A DNA stretch of 64,000 nt from Hofstenia miamia. Its lineage: Eukaryota; Xenacoelomorpha; Acoela; Hofsteniidae. Numbering within the stretch: the stretch's first letter is position 1; each line of letters opens with the position of its first letter. The DNA is taken from the NCBI GenBank assembly GCA_900660155.1, contig CABFPE010000200.1, forward strand, positions 795,674 through 859,673, written 5' to 3'. The notes under the pieces were generated by a model. It ran no database searches, was not told the DNA's origin, and saw only the letters and a list, made by a program, of their open reading frames with translations. The translations under genes were made by a program, and so were the position numbers. Positions 36,901 through 48,870 of this stretch are shown in pieces.

Positions 36901-39900
36901 GCATGTACATTTCTTATCCAATTTAACAAGTGATAGTTTGAGCTTGTTATAAAACCTCTACAATGTAAAGGTTATACATGCACTTAAAAAAACAATAGTA
37001 AAATCTGTAATTTTACATAATCCTTTTAATTAACTGCTTTTTTGAAACGAGTGTCCATTGAACATGATGACGTAACTATTACGCACAGTTAAGCTCACGT
37101 GTTAATTAACACGCAATAAGGAAGAAACAGAAATAAAATCGAATTTTAAAAACTACAGTCAATAAATCATAATCAAATGAGCAATAATAGGAAATTGCTT
37201 AGTGGGTTTAATCAAGAAGTTGTCGTTGGATTAAAATGAATCTTTTTACGACGCTTAATTAAAAGCGCCTTCGGTAAAATGACTTATTGAATTTCCTACT
37301 TGTGTCAAAAGAGGGCTATAGATTATAACAATGGTTGTCATTTAGCAGCGATTAGTAGTTAAAAACGTTATGATATACCGTGATTTCGTAAAAAGAGAAA
37401 TCCTCCGTAAAACATGTTACTGTGGTTTTATATTGAATAAGAAGTTTATGATTTTACATGTCAACAGGTTGTTTTAAAATAAAATGTCTGCTTTCTACTA
37501 AGCAAAAGCATTGGAAAATATAGCGAAAACCATGATAAATTCATATTTTAGTTAATAATCGCAACTACTCTTCTGATAAAAAAAATTGCGTATTTTTAAT
37601 CATCTAGATTTACTCACAAATAAAAATTCATTTTTTATAAAAAATGGTAGCAATATACAACTAGCAAAGTATAAGTAATAATAGTAATCTATCATTGAAT
37701 TTTGGTTCATGGATGTTTTAGTAATCATAATAAGGGAATATTTCCAAACAAGCAATACTATTTAAAGTAAATTAAATCTCAGTCTAATGAATAGAAAAAA
37801 AGGATGAAGAATTAGATATTTATTTCAACATTTGCACTGTACAGCAATAGATTTTTGATATTTTAACTAAAACAATTGAGATGTGTGTATCTAAATCTAA
37901 TACTCTGAGAGCCTCAAAATTACTTTCAAATAGATATTCAAAATCTATCTTTATATAATTTTTTGTAAAATTTTTTAATTTGTATGCTGAACCATTGAAA
38001 TGCTCATTTGCTTTCAGCTTAACTTAAAGTAAGCGCAATGGCTATTTTTTAAAGTTTTTAGTGCCTTCATTTTTGTTCAATTATAGCAGATAAATCAAAT
38101 CAACCTAAATGAATCTACACTTATTCATAATATGTATTAATAAATTCTTCTGCTGAAATGAGTGCAGAAACAAATGCCGTTTTAAAGCCGGCAGTAGAAG
38201 CTCATTGAAATGTTATCATCTTGCTCAATTGGTTTGCATTAGACAACTAAGACTGAATATATTTTTACTTCTGTTAATTGACAACAATTATATTCAATGT
38301 CAACACTCGGGACGCTTCAGGTACCAGTAGATTGCGAAAGTCAATTACATTAATTTTAAATTTGGAGGACATTTAGAGACTCATTTCCGAATGTGACTCG
38401 TATTGTCCTCAGATTGCCACGCATCCTCTCCTTCACCATTTATGCTCTCTCATTTTTCTATTAGATATTTAAATTTAAATGTTCTCTTAAAAAGCAAAAC
38501 TAGTTCAATTTTGTATTTCACAGTTATCATATTTCGTCCACTCCGAAAATATATCAACATTTTCCATAAATGCTAAATTTCGCGCTTTGAAAATAAACCC
38601 GTATGAAGTCTTGCACGGCAAGCGTAAATAAAAAAAAATCCCGATTTTATTAACTAAGTTTATTAAAGTTCGATGGAATTAGATTTCTTGCAAAGACTAA
38701 ATCAGATCAACATTTTGTTTACCAATTTGTCCGTTGTCCACTTAATTTCTTAGCTGGATATAGAATGAAAGAAACCTAAACTAAAAAGTCGTTTTTTTCT
38801 GATACAAAATTGCTTAAAAATAGAACAGCTGTATGAATATTTATACTATTAGTATTTTCAAATTTCTGTAAAAAATCCCATTCTCAGTAATGAAATTTGC
38901 TCTGAATTTTGAATTGCCTATGGACCATCTAAATGTAACCGAGACCCCCAATTCGCTATTTTTTGTGTGTGCACTCCGGGAAGCTGGTTGATATCCACTG
39001 GATTAGATACTTGCAAGTACAAAATTTTGCAAAATTAAATTACAAAAATAATTCTTTGATAAAGCTGACAATACATGTATGTCAATATTCATTGACGAGT
39101 GTTTTATTCAGTTCGACTGAATTGCAGTCTTATCTATCATGACTTCCAATTCCAAAAATGCTTCACAAATTTAAAAGACCTATACATGGTTTTACTATCC
39201 ACATAAAAGTGTGGAAACTTCCCTTACGAAGCATGCGAATAATGCATGTTGACGCTGGCGTAGGAAATCTACGACATAAAGCCATTAATTTGTTAAAAAT
39301 TTTCAATAAGTTAACTTTTATTTGATTAAATATCAAACAAAATTCCTAATTCAATTGTCCAATTTTAGAAACAAACAACACTGTCTAACGCATGTAAATT
39401 TAATCTAATTAAGATAAAGCGAACATGTTCAAAACCAGGCAAGAAAACACAAAGAGAAATTCTCAAGACAAAGATAATGTTACAAGTTTTGCATTAGGAT
39501 GAAGTTAACTAAAAATCCATCTAAAAAACTAACTTTCTGGCAGAAAGTGATACAATGAGAATGCTCTTAGATTTTGAATTAAAAGTATACGCGTATGTAC
39601 AGTAACCGTATTCATTTGATATCCATGGATAAGCATCCAATCAAAAATGGTGATTGAGGACAAACTAGTGTGCTTTCAATTTCAATTAGTTGCATGTCGT
39701 ATTTCCATAATAAGGTGAGTACATGTCGTTTTGGTAGATTGATTAATAAGTATGGATTATGGAAGTATTGATTGCTTAACTATAAACAAAAATAAAATAT
39801 TTATACAATCTATGTTTATTGTTCCAATATCAATAAACACAAGCAAATTTGCTTGTATGTAACAGAACTTATTCATTTCTCTTTCGCAAAAATTGTCAAA

Positions 39901-40108
39901 AAAATTACTCATCCAAACAGAATAAAGTCGAGAAATTTGTAGCTCCCTGCTATAATCATGATGTTCGGGATCTACAATAACCAAAATGAGACGCTTTACC
40001 ACCTTGTCCAAAAGAGGGGAAATTGCTCAAGTAACTAAACCAAATACTCAACTCTTTCAAAGAATTGTACGAAATCAGAATTAAAAGTGATGGAGAGGTT
40101 TTCTACCT
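33931..40108. other. Anonymous AT-rich DNA
   Basis: No gene or element could be supported. The stretch 34740-35300 is locally pyrimidine-rich on the plus strand and less AT-rich than its surroundings; its complement gives only short broken frames and may be a decayed retroelement. A frame at about 39757-40011 (minus) has a good acceptor (TTATTGTAG) but no recognisable domain or donor. Confidence 0.45.
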
Positions 40109-42754
40109 TTAAACTCCATAAGCGACATGTAATCAAAATGTATATAGGAAATGCATGGTATATTGACTCTGATATGCTACGGCTCGCAGTTCAGACCTAG
40201 CCTTGAAATAAATTTGAATCTTTTAAAAATTCTGTTAAACTCCATAAGCGACATGTAATCAAAATGTATATAGGAAATGCATGGTATATTGACTCTGATA
40301 TGCTACGGCTCGCAGTTCAGACCTAGCCTTGAAATAAATTTGAATCTTTTAAAAATTCTGTTAAACTCCATAAGCGACATGTAATCAAAATGTATATAGG
40401 AAATGCATGGTATATTGACTCTGATATGCTACGGCTCGCAGTTCAGACCTAGCCTTGAAATAAATTTGAATCTTTTAAAAATTCTGTTAAACTCCATAAG
40501 CGACATGTAATCAAAATGTATATAGGAAATGCATGGTATATTGACTCTGATATGCTACGGCTCGCAGTTCAGACCTAGCCTTGAAATAAATTTGAATCTT
40601 TTAAAAATTCTGTTAAACTCCATAAGCGACATGTAATCAAAATGTATATAGGAAATGCATGGTATATTGACTCTGATATGCTACGGCTCGCAGTTCAGAC
40701 CTAGCCTTGAAATAAATTTGAATCTTTTAAAAATTCTGTTAAACTCCATAAGCGACATGTAATCAAAATGTATATAGGAAATGCATGGTATATTGACTCT
40801 GATATGCTACGGCTCGCAGTTCAGACCTAGCCTTGAAATAAATTTGAATCTTTTAAAAATTCTGTTAAACTCCATAAGCGACATGTAATCAAAATGTATA
40901 TAGGAAATGCATGGTATATTGACTCTGATATGCTACGGCTCGCAGTTCAGACCTAGCCTTGAAATAAATTTGAATCTTTTAAAAATTCTGTTAAACTCCA
41001 TAAGCGACATGTAATCAAAATGTATATAGGAAATGCATGGTATATTGACTCTGATATGCTACGGCTCGCAGTTCAGACCTAGCCTTGAAATAAATTTGAA
41101 TCTTTTAAAAATTCTGTTAAACTCCATAAGCGACATGTAATCAAAATGTATATAGGAAATGCATGGTATATTGACTCTGATATGCTACGGCTCGCAGTTC
41201 AGACCTAGCCTTGAAATAAATTTGAATCTTTTAAAAATTCTGTTAAACTCCATAAGCGACATGTAATCAAAATGTATATAGGAAATGCATGGTATATTGA
41301 CTCTGATATGCTACGGCTCGCAGTTCAGACCTAGCCTTGAAATAAATTTGAATCTTTTAAAAATTCTGTTAAACTCCATAAGCGACATGTAATCAAAATG
41401 TATATAGGAAATGCATGGTATATTGACTCTGATATGCTACGGCTCGCAGTTCAGACCTAGCCTTGAAATAAATTTGAATCTTTTAAAAATTCTGTTAAAC
41501 TCCATAAGCGACATGTAATCAAAATGTATATAGGAAATGCATGGTATATTGACTCTGATATGCTACGGCTCGCAGTTCAGACCTAGCCTTGAAATAAATT
41601 TGAATCTTTTAAAAATTCTGTTAAACTCCATAAGCGACATGTAATCAAAATGTATATAGGAAATGCATGGTATATTGACTCTGATATGCTACGGCTCGCA
41701 GTTCAGACCTAGCCTTGAAATAAATTTGAATCTTTTAAAAATTCTGTTAAACTCCATAAGCGACATGTAATCAAAATGTATATAGGAAATGCATGGTATA
41801 TTGACTCTGATATGCTACGGCTCGCAGTTCAGACCTAGCCTTGAAATAAATTTGAATCTTTTAAAAATTCTGTTAAACTCCATAAGCGACATGTAATCAA
41901 AATGTATATAGGAAATGCATGGTATATTGACTCTGATATGCTACGGCTCGCAGTTCAGACCTAGCCTTGAAATAAATTTGAATCTTTTAAAAATTCTGTT
42001 AAACTCCATAAGCGACATGTAATCAAAATGTATATAGGAAATGCATGGTATATTGACTCTGATATGCTACGGCTCGCAGTTCAGACCTAGCCTTGAAATA
42101 AATTTGAATCTTTTAAAAATTCTGTTAAACTCCATAAGCGACATGTAATCAAAATGTATATAGGAAATGCATGGTATATTGACTCTGATATGCTACGGCT
42201 CGCAGTTCAGACCTAGCCTTGAAATAAATTTGAATCTTTTAAAAATTCTGTTAAACTCCATAAGCGACATGTAATCAAAATGTATATAGGAAATGCATGG
42301 TATATTGACTCTGATATGCTACGGCTCGCAGTTCAGACCTAGCCTTGAAATAAATTTGAATCTTTTAAAAATTCTGTTAAACTCCATAAGCGACATGTAA
42401 TCAAAATGTATATAGGAAATGCATGGTATATTGACTCTGATATGCTACGGCTCGCAGTTCAGACCTAGCCTTGAAATAAATTTGAATCTTTTAAAAATTC
42501 TGTTAAACTCCATAAGCGACATGTAATCAAAATGTATATAGGAAATGCATGGTATATTGACTCTGATATGCTACGGCTCGCAGTTCAGACCTAGCCTTGA
42601 AATAAATTTGAATCTTTTAAAAATTCTGTTAAACTCCATAAGCGACATGTAATCAAAATGTATATAGGAAATGCATGGTATATTGACTCTGATATGCTAC
42701 GGCTCGCAGTTCAGACCTAGCCTTGAAATAAATTTGAATCTTTTAAAAATTCTG
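40109..42754. repeat. Satellite array: 21 copies of a 126-bp unit
   Basis: The unit starts TTAAACTCCATAAGCGACAT and ends AAAAATTCTG. The word AAACTCCATA recurs every 126 bases from 40111 to 42631, and the array length is exactly 21 x 126. I saw no substitution or indel between copies on reading. The unit is AT-rich with one GC-richer patch (CTACGGCTCGCAG), and no frame runs through it open. Perfect homogeneity means either recent amplification or gene conversion, or copies added by the assembler. No transposon ends were seen at the array borders. Confidence 0.97.
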
Positions 42755-42785
42755 AAATGTATTTCCATCATTTGTGTTCATTAAA

Positions 42786-43009
42786 TTATCTTGTTTCGGT
42801 GTCTTTCAAACTATTTCTACCCGGCAGATGCTTTGTATAAATGTGACGCGGTTAGGCTTAAAACCAAACGAATTTGTCCAACTGTGGACTACACCATCTC
42901 AGTTAAGAGGGACTTTGGAAATGCAGCTAATATTTGTGGTAAAATTTTATTATCAGGGAAAATTGATTCAGATGTAAAAATTACAACTGGTGGAGATATC
43001 TCATTCTAA
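42786..43009 (+). CDS. Possible terminal exon, unrecognised
   Basis: After a usable acceptor (CTACCCGGCAG, ending 42826) an open frame reads ALYKCDAVRLKTKRICPTVD and on to KITTGGDISF and a stop at 43009. The peptide has three Cys and alternating strand-like character but matches no family I know. Its first bases lie outside the 1.8-kb duplication and the rest is repeated in the second copy (44657-44825). A GT at ATTTGTG|GTAAAA could end an exon earlier. It overlaps the tRNA-like stretch, so a SINE origin is an alternative. Weak call. Confidence 0.2.
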
Positions 43010-43046
43010 ATCTGCTGGGATTCGATTCCCTTCTGGCCGTATAAGA
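42971..43046 (+). repeat. tRNA-like stretch, possible SINE head
   Basis: GGATTCGATTCC near 43019 is close to a tRNA B box (GGTTCGANTCC). About 35-40 bases upstream, ACAACTGGTGGAGAT loosely resembles an A box. The acceptor and anticodon stems do not pair well, so this is not a functional tRNA gene. A tRNA-derived SINE 5' region is the likeliest reading. The same stretch recurs at about 44787-44862. Confidence 0.3.
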
Positions 43047-44019
43047 TAAATACATACACTTTGCAGATATACTCGACAATTAGTGTATTCGGATTTACCT
43101 TACAGTTCGTGTGCGGTTTTAATTCCTTCTCAAATAAAATGTTTCTAAAGAAAATACGAGTTCATTTGAACGAAAACTAAATATTCGTTTTCCATGAAGG
43201 CAGAAGAAAAATTAAATAAAACAGCAAAAAATTCATCAATGTTTGTAAGAGATGTTGTTAAGTCAGACTTGAGTTTACATCCTTACTAAAAGAATATTGA
43301 TTCTAAATTTAGCCGCAAATAAAACTGTAGGAAGTAGTCGACACTCTTCCGATTGCGTTTTATTGATGCCTGCTGAAAACTATATGCTACGATAACCATT
43401 TAAAACTATATCCCGTTACTGAAACTTTGATTTGCAAACATTTTAAGGTATTCCCTAAAGACAACAATCGATAATGATAATATAAGCATTTTAACATATT
43501 TGATTTTTTTATCAATATTTTTTTTATTGACATAAGTCCATTTAAATACGGGTTACCAATTCACGTTCGCTTTCGTAATCGTGAATTCATTGTCTTTTAG
43601 CCGTAGCCACTGGCCATGAGATATGCTTAGCCGACAGCGGCTAAAGGCTGTAGCCAGACATCAGTACCCGGGGTCTATGTAGCATCATTATAAGCAGTCC
43701 TTCAGTGTTAGTATTAAGTAGACACAACCTTACGTCCCATCTGACGTAACCCACTTCTTTCCGGTATCAGACCTAATAAATCATTTGGAGTTGGCTATTT
43801 CTCAGATATAAGTACTTCTAGAAAGCATATTAAGAGAATTTCATGTGCAATTAGTCCTTTGAAATGATATCTTATGAAATTTAGTATAGTTCCCATTTGA
43901 GGACCTTGGTATGAATGCGTTAAAGTACCTCGATTTTTCAGAACAGCCTCTTAATGAAAACTTAGTGTGTCATTTGAATTAAAAATTGTTATAATTTTAA
44001 ATCAGTTCAATACGATTGT

Positions 44020-44238
44020 CAGTGGCGTACCCAGGGGGGCATTGTGGAGTGTCCCCTCGTCAAGTTTCCAAATTTAATTTTGACTCGATAAATCCAAAAA
44101 ATTTTCGTAAAAAATTGAAAAATTTAAAATCTACGATCGTGAAATGCATTTTTTAGGGTCTATTTTCTCAATATTTTCAAAAATTTTAGGAAATAACAAT
44201 GATGTCCCCCCGTCGGGAAAATCCTGGATATGCCCCTG
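44020..44238. mobile_element. Nonautonomous hAT element (219 bp), copy 1
   Basis: Starts CAGTGGCGTACCCAGG; the other end read inward is CAGGGGCATATCCAGG, 13 of 16 identical. A perfect 8-bp duplication, ACGATTGT, flanks it (44012-44019 and 44239-44246). C-rich words near both ends resemble the element at 15496-16345, which shares the CAGTGGCGTA-type terminus. It lies inside the duplicated block, so it inserted before the duplication. Confidence 0.85.
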
Positions 44239-44655
44239 ACGATTGTCACTTTTAAAAATGCTTAATCGCTAAAAGATAGTAGCATGGAAATAGAGAACTT
44301 GAGAAAATATTTCTCTCGTTCAATGCGTTTGTAGTTGAAACAATGCAAACCAATGACAGCTCGCATTTCAAATGCAATTCTTTAGTTAAAAAACACGTTG
44401 TTTTTACAGCATTTGAAAGGATGTATTGAAAATGATTGAAATGAAAAATAAAATTCCATTTAAGCTCATTCATTATTCCTCAAATTAGCACCACAAATTC
44501 CGAGTACACATTTAATATTTGTAAGAAATACAAAGCGCATTATTGTGGTGACTTGTCGGACAATTCTCAATTGATAAAATAAAGAATATGTAATTAAAAT
44601 ATACAACTTTCTTTTTCAATTCAACTAATTTAGCGAGCTGGTATTTCAGGCGAAA

Positions 44656-44656
44656 N
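44656..44656. other. Single ambiguous base at the duplication junction
   Basis: One N exactly between the two 1,815-bp copies. Confidence 0.99.
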
Positions 44657-46471
44657 ATGTGACGCGGTTAGGCTTAAAACCAAACGAATTTGTCCAACTG
44701 TGGACTACACCATCTCAGTTAAGAGGGACTTTGGAAATGCAGCTAATATTTGTGGTAAAATTTTATTATCAGGGAAAATTGATTCAGATGTAAAAATTAC
44801 AACTGGTGGAGATATCTCATTCTAAATCTGCTGGGATTCGATTCCCTTCTGGCCGTATAAGATAAATACATACACTTTGCAGATATACTCGACAATTAGT
44901 GTATTCGGATTTACCTTACAGTTCGTGTGCGGTTTTAATTCCTTCTCAAATAAAATGTTTCTAAAGAAAATACGAGTTCATTTGAACGAAAACTAAATAT
45001 TCGTTTTCCATGAAGGCAGAAGAAAAATTAAGTAAAACAGCAAAAAATTCATCAATGTTTGTAAGAGATGTTGTTAAGTCAGACTTGAGTTTACATCCTT
45101 ACTAAAAGAATATTGATTCTAAATTTAGCCGCAAATAAAACTGTAGGAAGTAGTCGACACTCTTCCGATTGCGTTTTATTGATGCCTGCTGAAAACTATA
45201 TGCTACGATAACCATTTAAAACTATATCCCGTTACTGAAACTTTGATTTGCAAACATTTTAAGGTATTCCCTAAAGACAACAATCGATAATGATAATATA
45301 AGCATTTTAACATATTTGATTTTTTTATCAATATTTTTTTTATTGACATAAGTCCATTTAAATACGGGTTACCAATTCACGTTCGCTTTCGTAATCGTGA
45401 ATTCATTGTCTTTTAGCCGTAGCCACTGGCCATGAGATATGCTTAGCCGACAGCGGCTAAAGGCTGTAGCCAGACATCAGTACCCGGGGTCTATGTAGCA
45501 TCATTATAAGCAGTCCTTCAGTGTTAGTATTAAGTAGACACAACCTTACGTCCCATCTGACGTAACCCACTTCTTTCCGGTATCAGACCTAATAAATCAT
45601 TTGGAGTTGGCTATTTCTCAGATATAAGTACTTCTAGAAAGCATATTAAGAGAATTTCATGTGCAATTAGTCCTTTGAAATGATATCTTATGAAATTTAG
45701 TATAGTTCCCATTTGAGGACCTTGGTATGAATGCGTTAAAGTACCTCGATTTTTCAGAACAGCCTCTTAATGAAAACTTAGTGTGTCATTTGAATTAAAA
45801 ATTGTTATAATTTTAAATCAGTTCAATACGATTGTCAGTGGCGTACCCAGGGGGGCATTGTGGAGTGTCCCCTCGTCAAGTTTCCAAATTTAATTTTGAC
45901 TCGATAAATCCAAAAAATTTTCGTAAAAAATTGAAAAATTTAAAATCTACGATCGTGAAATGCATTTTTTAGGGTCTATTTTCTCAATATTTTCAAAAAT
46001 TTTAGGAAATAACAATGATGTCCCCCCGTCGGGAAAATCCTGGATATGCCCCTGACGATTGTCACTTTAAAAAATGCTTAATCGCTAAAAGATAGTAGCA
46101 TGGAAATAGAGAACTTGAGAAAATATTTCTCTCGTTCAATGCGTTTGTAGTTGAAACAATGCAAACCAATGACAGCTCGCATTTCAAATGCAATTCTTTA
46201 GTTAAAAAACACGTTGTTTTTACAGCATTTGAAAGGATGTATTGAAAATGATTGAAATGAAAAATAAAATTCCATTTAAGCTCATTCATTATTCCTCAAA
46301 TTAGCACCACAAATTCCGAGTACACATTTAATATTTGTAAGAAATACAAAGCGCATTATTGTGGTGACTTGTCGGACAATTCTCAATTGATAAAATAAAG
46401 AATATGTAATTAAAATATACAACTTTCTTTTTCAATTCAACTAATTTAGCGAGCTGGTATTTCAGGCGAAA
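44657..46471. repeat. 1,815-bp tandem duplication, copy 2
   Basis: Second copy of 42841-44655. Its right boundary (TTTCAGGCGAAA, then CGGTTTGTG) is the only place where unique sequence follows the repeat. Confidence 0.97.
45836..46054. mobile_element. Nonautonomous hAT element (219 bp), copy 2
   Basis: Duplicate of 44020-44238 carried by the tandem duplication, with the same ACGATTGT flanks; not an independent insertion. Confidence 0.85.
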
Positions 46472-48539
46472 CGGTTTGTGTCTCGAGAAATTGTCGAACT
46501 GAAATATCTCAACTGGAGCTGTATGCGCACGGCACACTCATTTTAATGACCGTTAAAATGTTAAATATTTTTGAATGTGTTAAACATTCCCGTAAAATGC
46601 TGCTTTGATATTATTAATTCCTAAAATCTGCAGGTATGATTTAAAATATCAAGGAAGACATACACATTCGAATGACTGTGATGGAAAACCACGGTATCAT
46701 GTCAGATATCGTTGGTGTACTCTAAGATTAAAACATTCATAATCGTTTTTATTTGTTTTTTGACGGCTTTATTAGGAATAATTTTGAAATGAGAGGCGAA
46801 ACAAGGTCAAAATGAGTTCAGGTGCAATAAAAATCACACATAATTCTATAAATAGTTTTTGCAAGTTAAATTGTGACGCTCTTTCATGTTAATAAAACGG
46901 AATGATATTCGCAGGCAGCCCCAATCCGATCTCATCTTCGAACCCAATGCCCAGAGCATTCATTCTTATTACATTACATACCAGACGTGTAATGATGATT
47001 ATATACATGAATGGAATTACAAGTACATTGCCGTCCCTTGTCCTAACTTATAATATAACACGCAAACGTTGTCGATAAAAGTCATCTAAACAATACCCAA
47101 TAAGATGAGTTTTTTTATTTACTTTATGCACACCGACTCCGCCATCTTCTTTGATTCGTAGTAGTATTTGTCGTAATTCGTGATAATTGTTATTTAGTCA
47201 TAATTCCGCCTTGAAATTCCCTTAGACATAAATTGCATACAGAATATGGTATTACCCTATAGGTTTACCCTTCACCTTCACATCTTTTCTTGTAATATAT
47301 TCAATTTATAAGATGATTTCCTGTTGCTTCTCTTATATGTAAAAGAACCTTCTTTCTCATTGCGCATCCTCTCTAGCTACAAATAAAGCTTTGATCGTGA
47401 ATCGTGAATCTATAAACTAGATGAGTTAATTTTTGAAAAAATTATTATTTTCAATAAATTTCATTTAAATAACCAGGCAAAAATTATTGAAGTTTTTTGT
47501 TATTGAGAAATGTACCTATCTGTATACATCAATGCTAACCATTAGAAAAAAATTGCTGTGAAGAATAAAGAATATCAATTTTTATCTTCGGTTCTATGTT
47601 AAAATGAATTTCTTAGTTGACTCAAACCCAAGATAAAGCAGTAGAATACATAACAATCCAAACCGAAGATGAAACATTGTTGTGGACATATTTTCTTTTA
47701 GATTTATGGAATAAAATATTTTCGACCATTGTCCCATCTCAACCCAGTCCTAAACAACGAATTTGTTCCCAATACTTGGTTGTTTCTCATTTAAGCTTCG
47801 TGTTCCTAGTGAAGACGGTTGAAGCTTTTCTTGATTCAGACTTGTCTTGTAGAGGACTTTAAAAAAATTGCTTTTTACTATGAACAAATGTGTAATTCAT
47901 TTTAATTTATGATCAGTTCAACATTAAACAAATGTTCTTCCGCCATCTCTTTAAGTGGCAAAGCTGATTGTTAGGGGTAAAATAGTCTTTGACCTTGTGA
48001 TTTGAATTGAGAAGCATTCGTATTGATGCATTATTAATCATCATAATAAAGCAAACAGTGATCGTGTTGATAGAATGTCTTAAATTAATAATTTTGAAGA
48101 GTTTTCTATTTTCCTGTTCAATGACGATAGAACAAGATTTATTAATTTGCCTCCTTGAATCCAAGCCAACGTCGTTTAAATTAATTTCCTCAAGTCCAAT
48201 ATATCTTTCCTAAACTTCATTATGTTTCAAATATTCACTTTTCCTGTCTTGAAAATGTGATTTTGTTTGAAAGATGCGTTGCCAAGGGCGTTTATTGTTG
48301 TCTCCTTTATAAAGCACTAATAATATCAAAATATTCTAGCTAAAATAATGTACTATAACATTTACAATTTATAATTAAATTCCGAAAAATATATACAGGT
48401 AGTAAGTATGTCCGCCAAATAGAAGTTGTGCTCTAGAATTTAAATCCTATTAATTGTTTCACCTTAAAGATTCTGAAAAAAGACTTAGTTAAAAAACTTA
48501 TGGAAATATTGTTTTCGTAAATAGGGCATTCACTGCTCA
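46472..48539. other. Anonymous AT-rich DNA
   Basis: No gene or element recognised. Short open frames (for example near 47617-47862) lack family resemblance and splice support. Confidence 0.45.
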
Positions 48540-48547
48540 CTGTAGAC

Positions 48548-48862
48548 CTGACTTGTCAACGAGCCGAGCTTCTAACGAGCCGAGCCGAGCCGAGCCGAGC
48601 TTGAGCACAGTATTTGATATACAACGAGCCTATTTTAGGCAAAGCAAGTTTATAGGTCTGCTTGTTAATTTGATTATGGAGATTTTTCTTATTTTTTGCA
48701 GTCAGTATGCCTTTCCTATACTCGTAGTTAAGAAATGTTTATTAAATAATAGGAAGAGCTATGTAAAAAATTCTTTGAGCACAATATTTTTAAAAAAATA
48801 CCGAGCTAAAACGAGCCTCATTCAAAGCCGAGATTGGAAGTATCGGCTCGTTGACAAGTCTG
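48548..48862. mobile_element. Nonautonomous hAT-like element (315 bp)
   Basis: Starts CTGACTTGTCAACGAGCC; the other end read inward is CAGACTTGTCAACGAGCC, 17 of 18 identical. A perfect 8-bp duplication, CTGTAGAC, flanks it (48540-48547 and 48863-48870). The left end carries a run of GAGCC units (about 48576-48600), and CGAGC words recur toward the right end. A short plus-strand frame across it is not a gene. Confidence 0.82.
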
Positions 48863-48870
48863 CTGTAGAC

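Larger units (their letters stand above)
42841..44655. repeat. 1,815-bp tandem duplication, copy 1
   Basis: Nearly identical to 44657-46471 (offset 1,816), with only a few single-base differences, for example AAATAAAAC versus AAGTAAAAC near 43215/45031. It starts ATGTGACGCGGTTAGG and ends TTTCAGGCGAAA. The two copies meet at a single N (44656). Confidence 0.97.

Noticed and set aside
39757-40011. Minus-strand frame with DPEHHDYSRELQISR after a strong acceptor, considered as an upstream Ig exon
   Set aside because: No Ig Cys/Trp pattern and no usable donor in the right phase.
43558-43587. AATTCACG ... CGTGAATT hairpin
   Set aside because: Short palindrome without context; it is duplicated only because the whole 1.8-kb block is.
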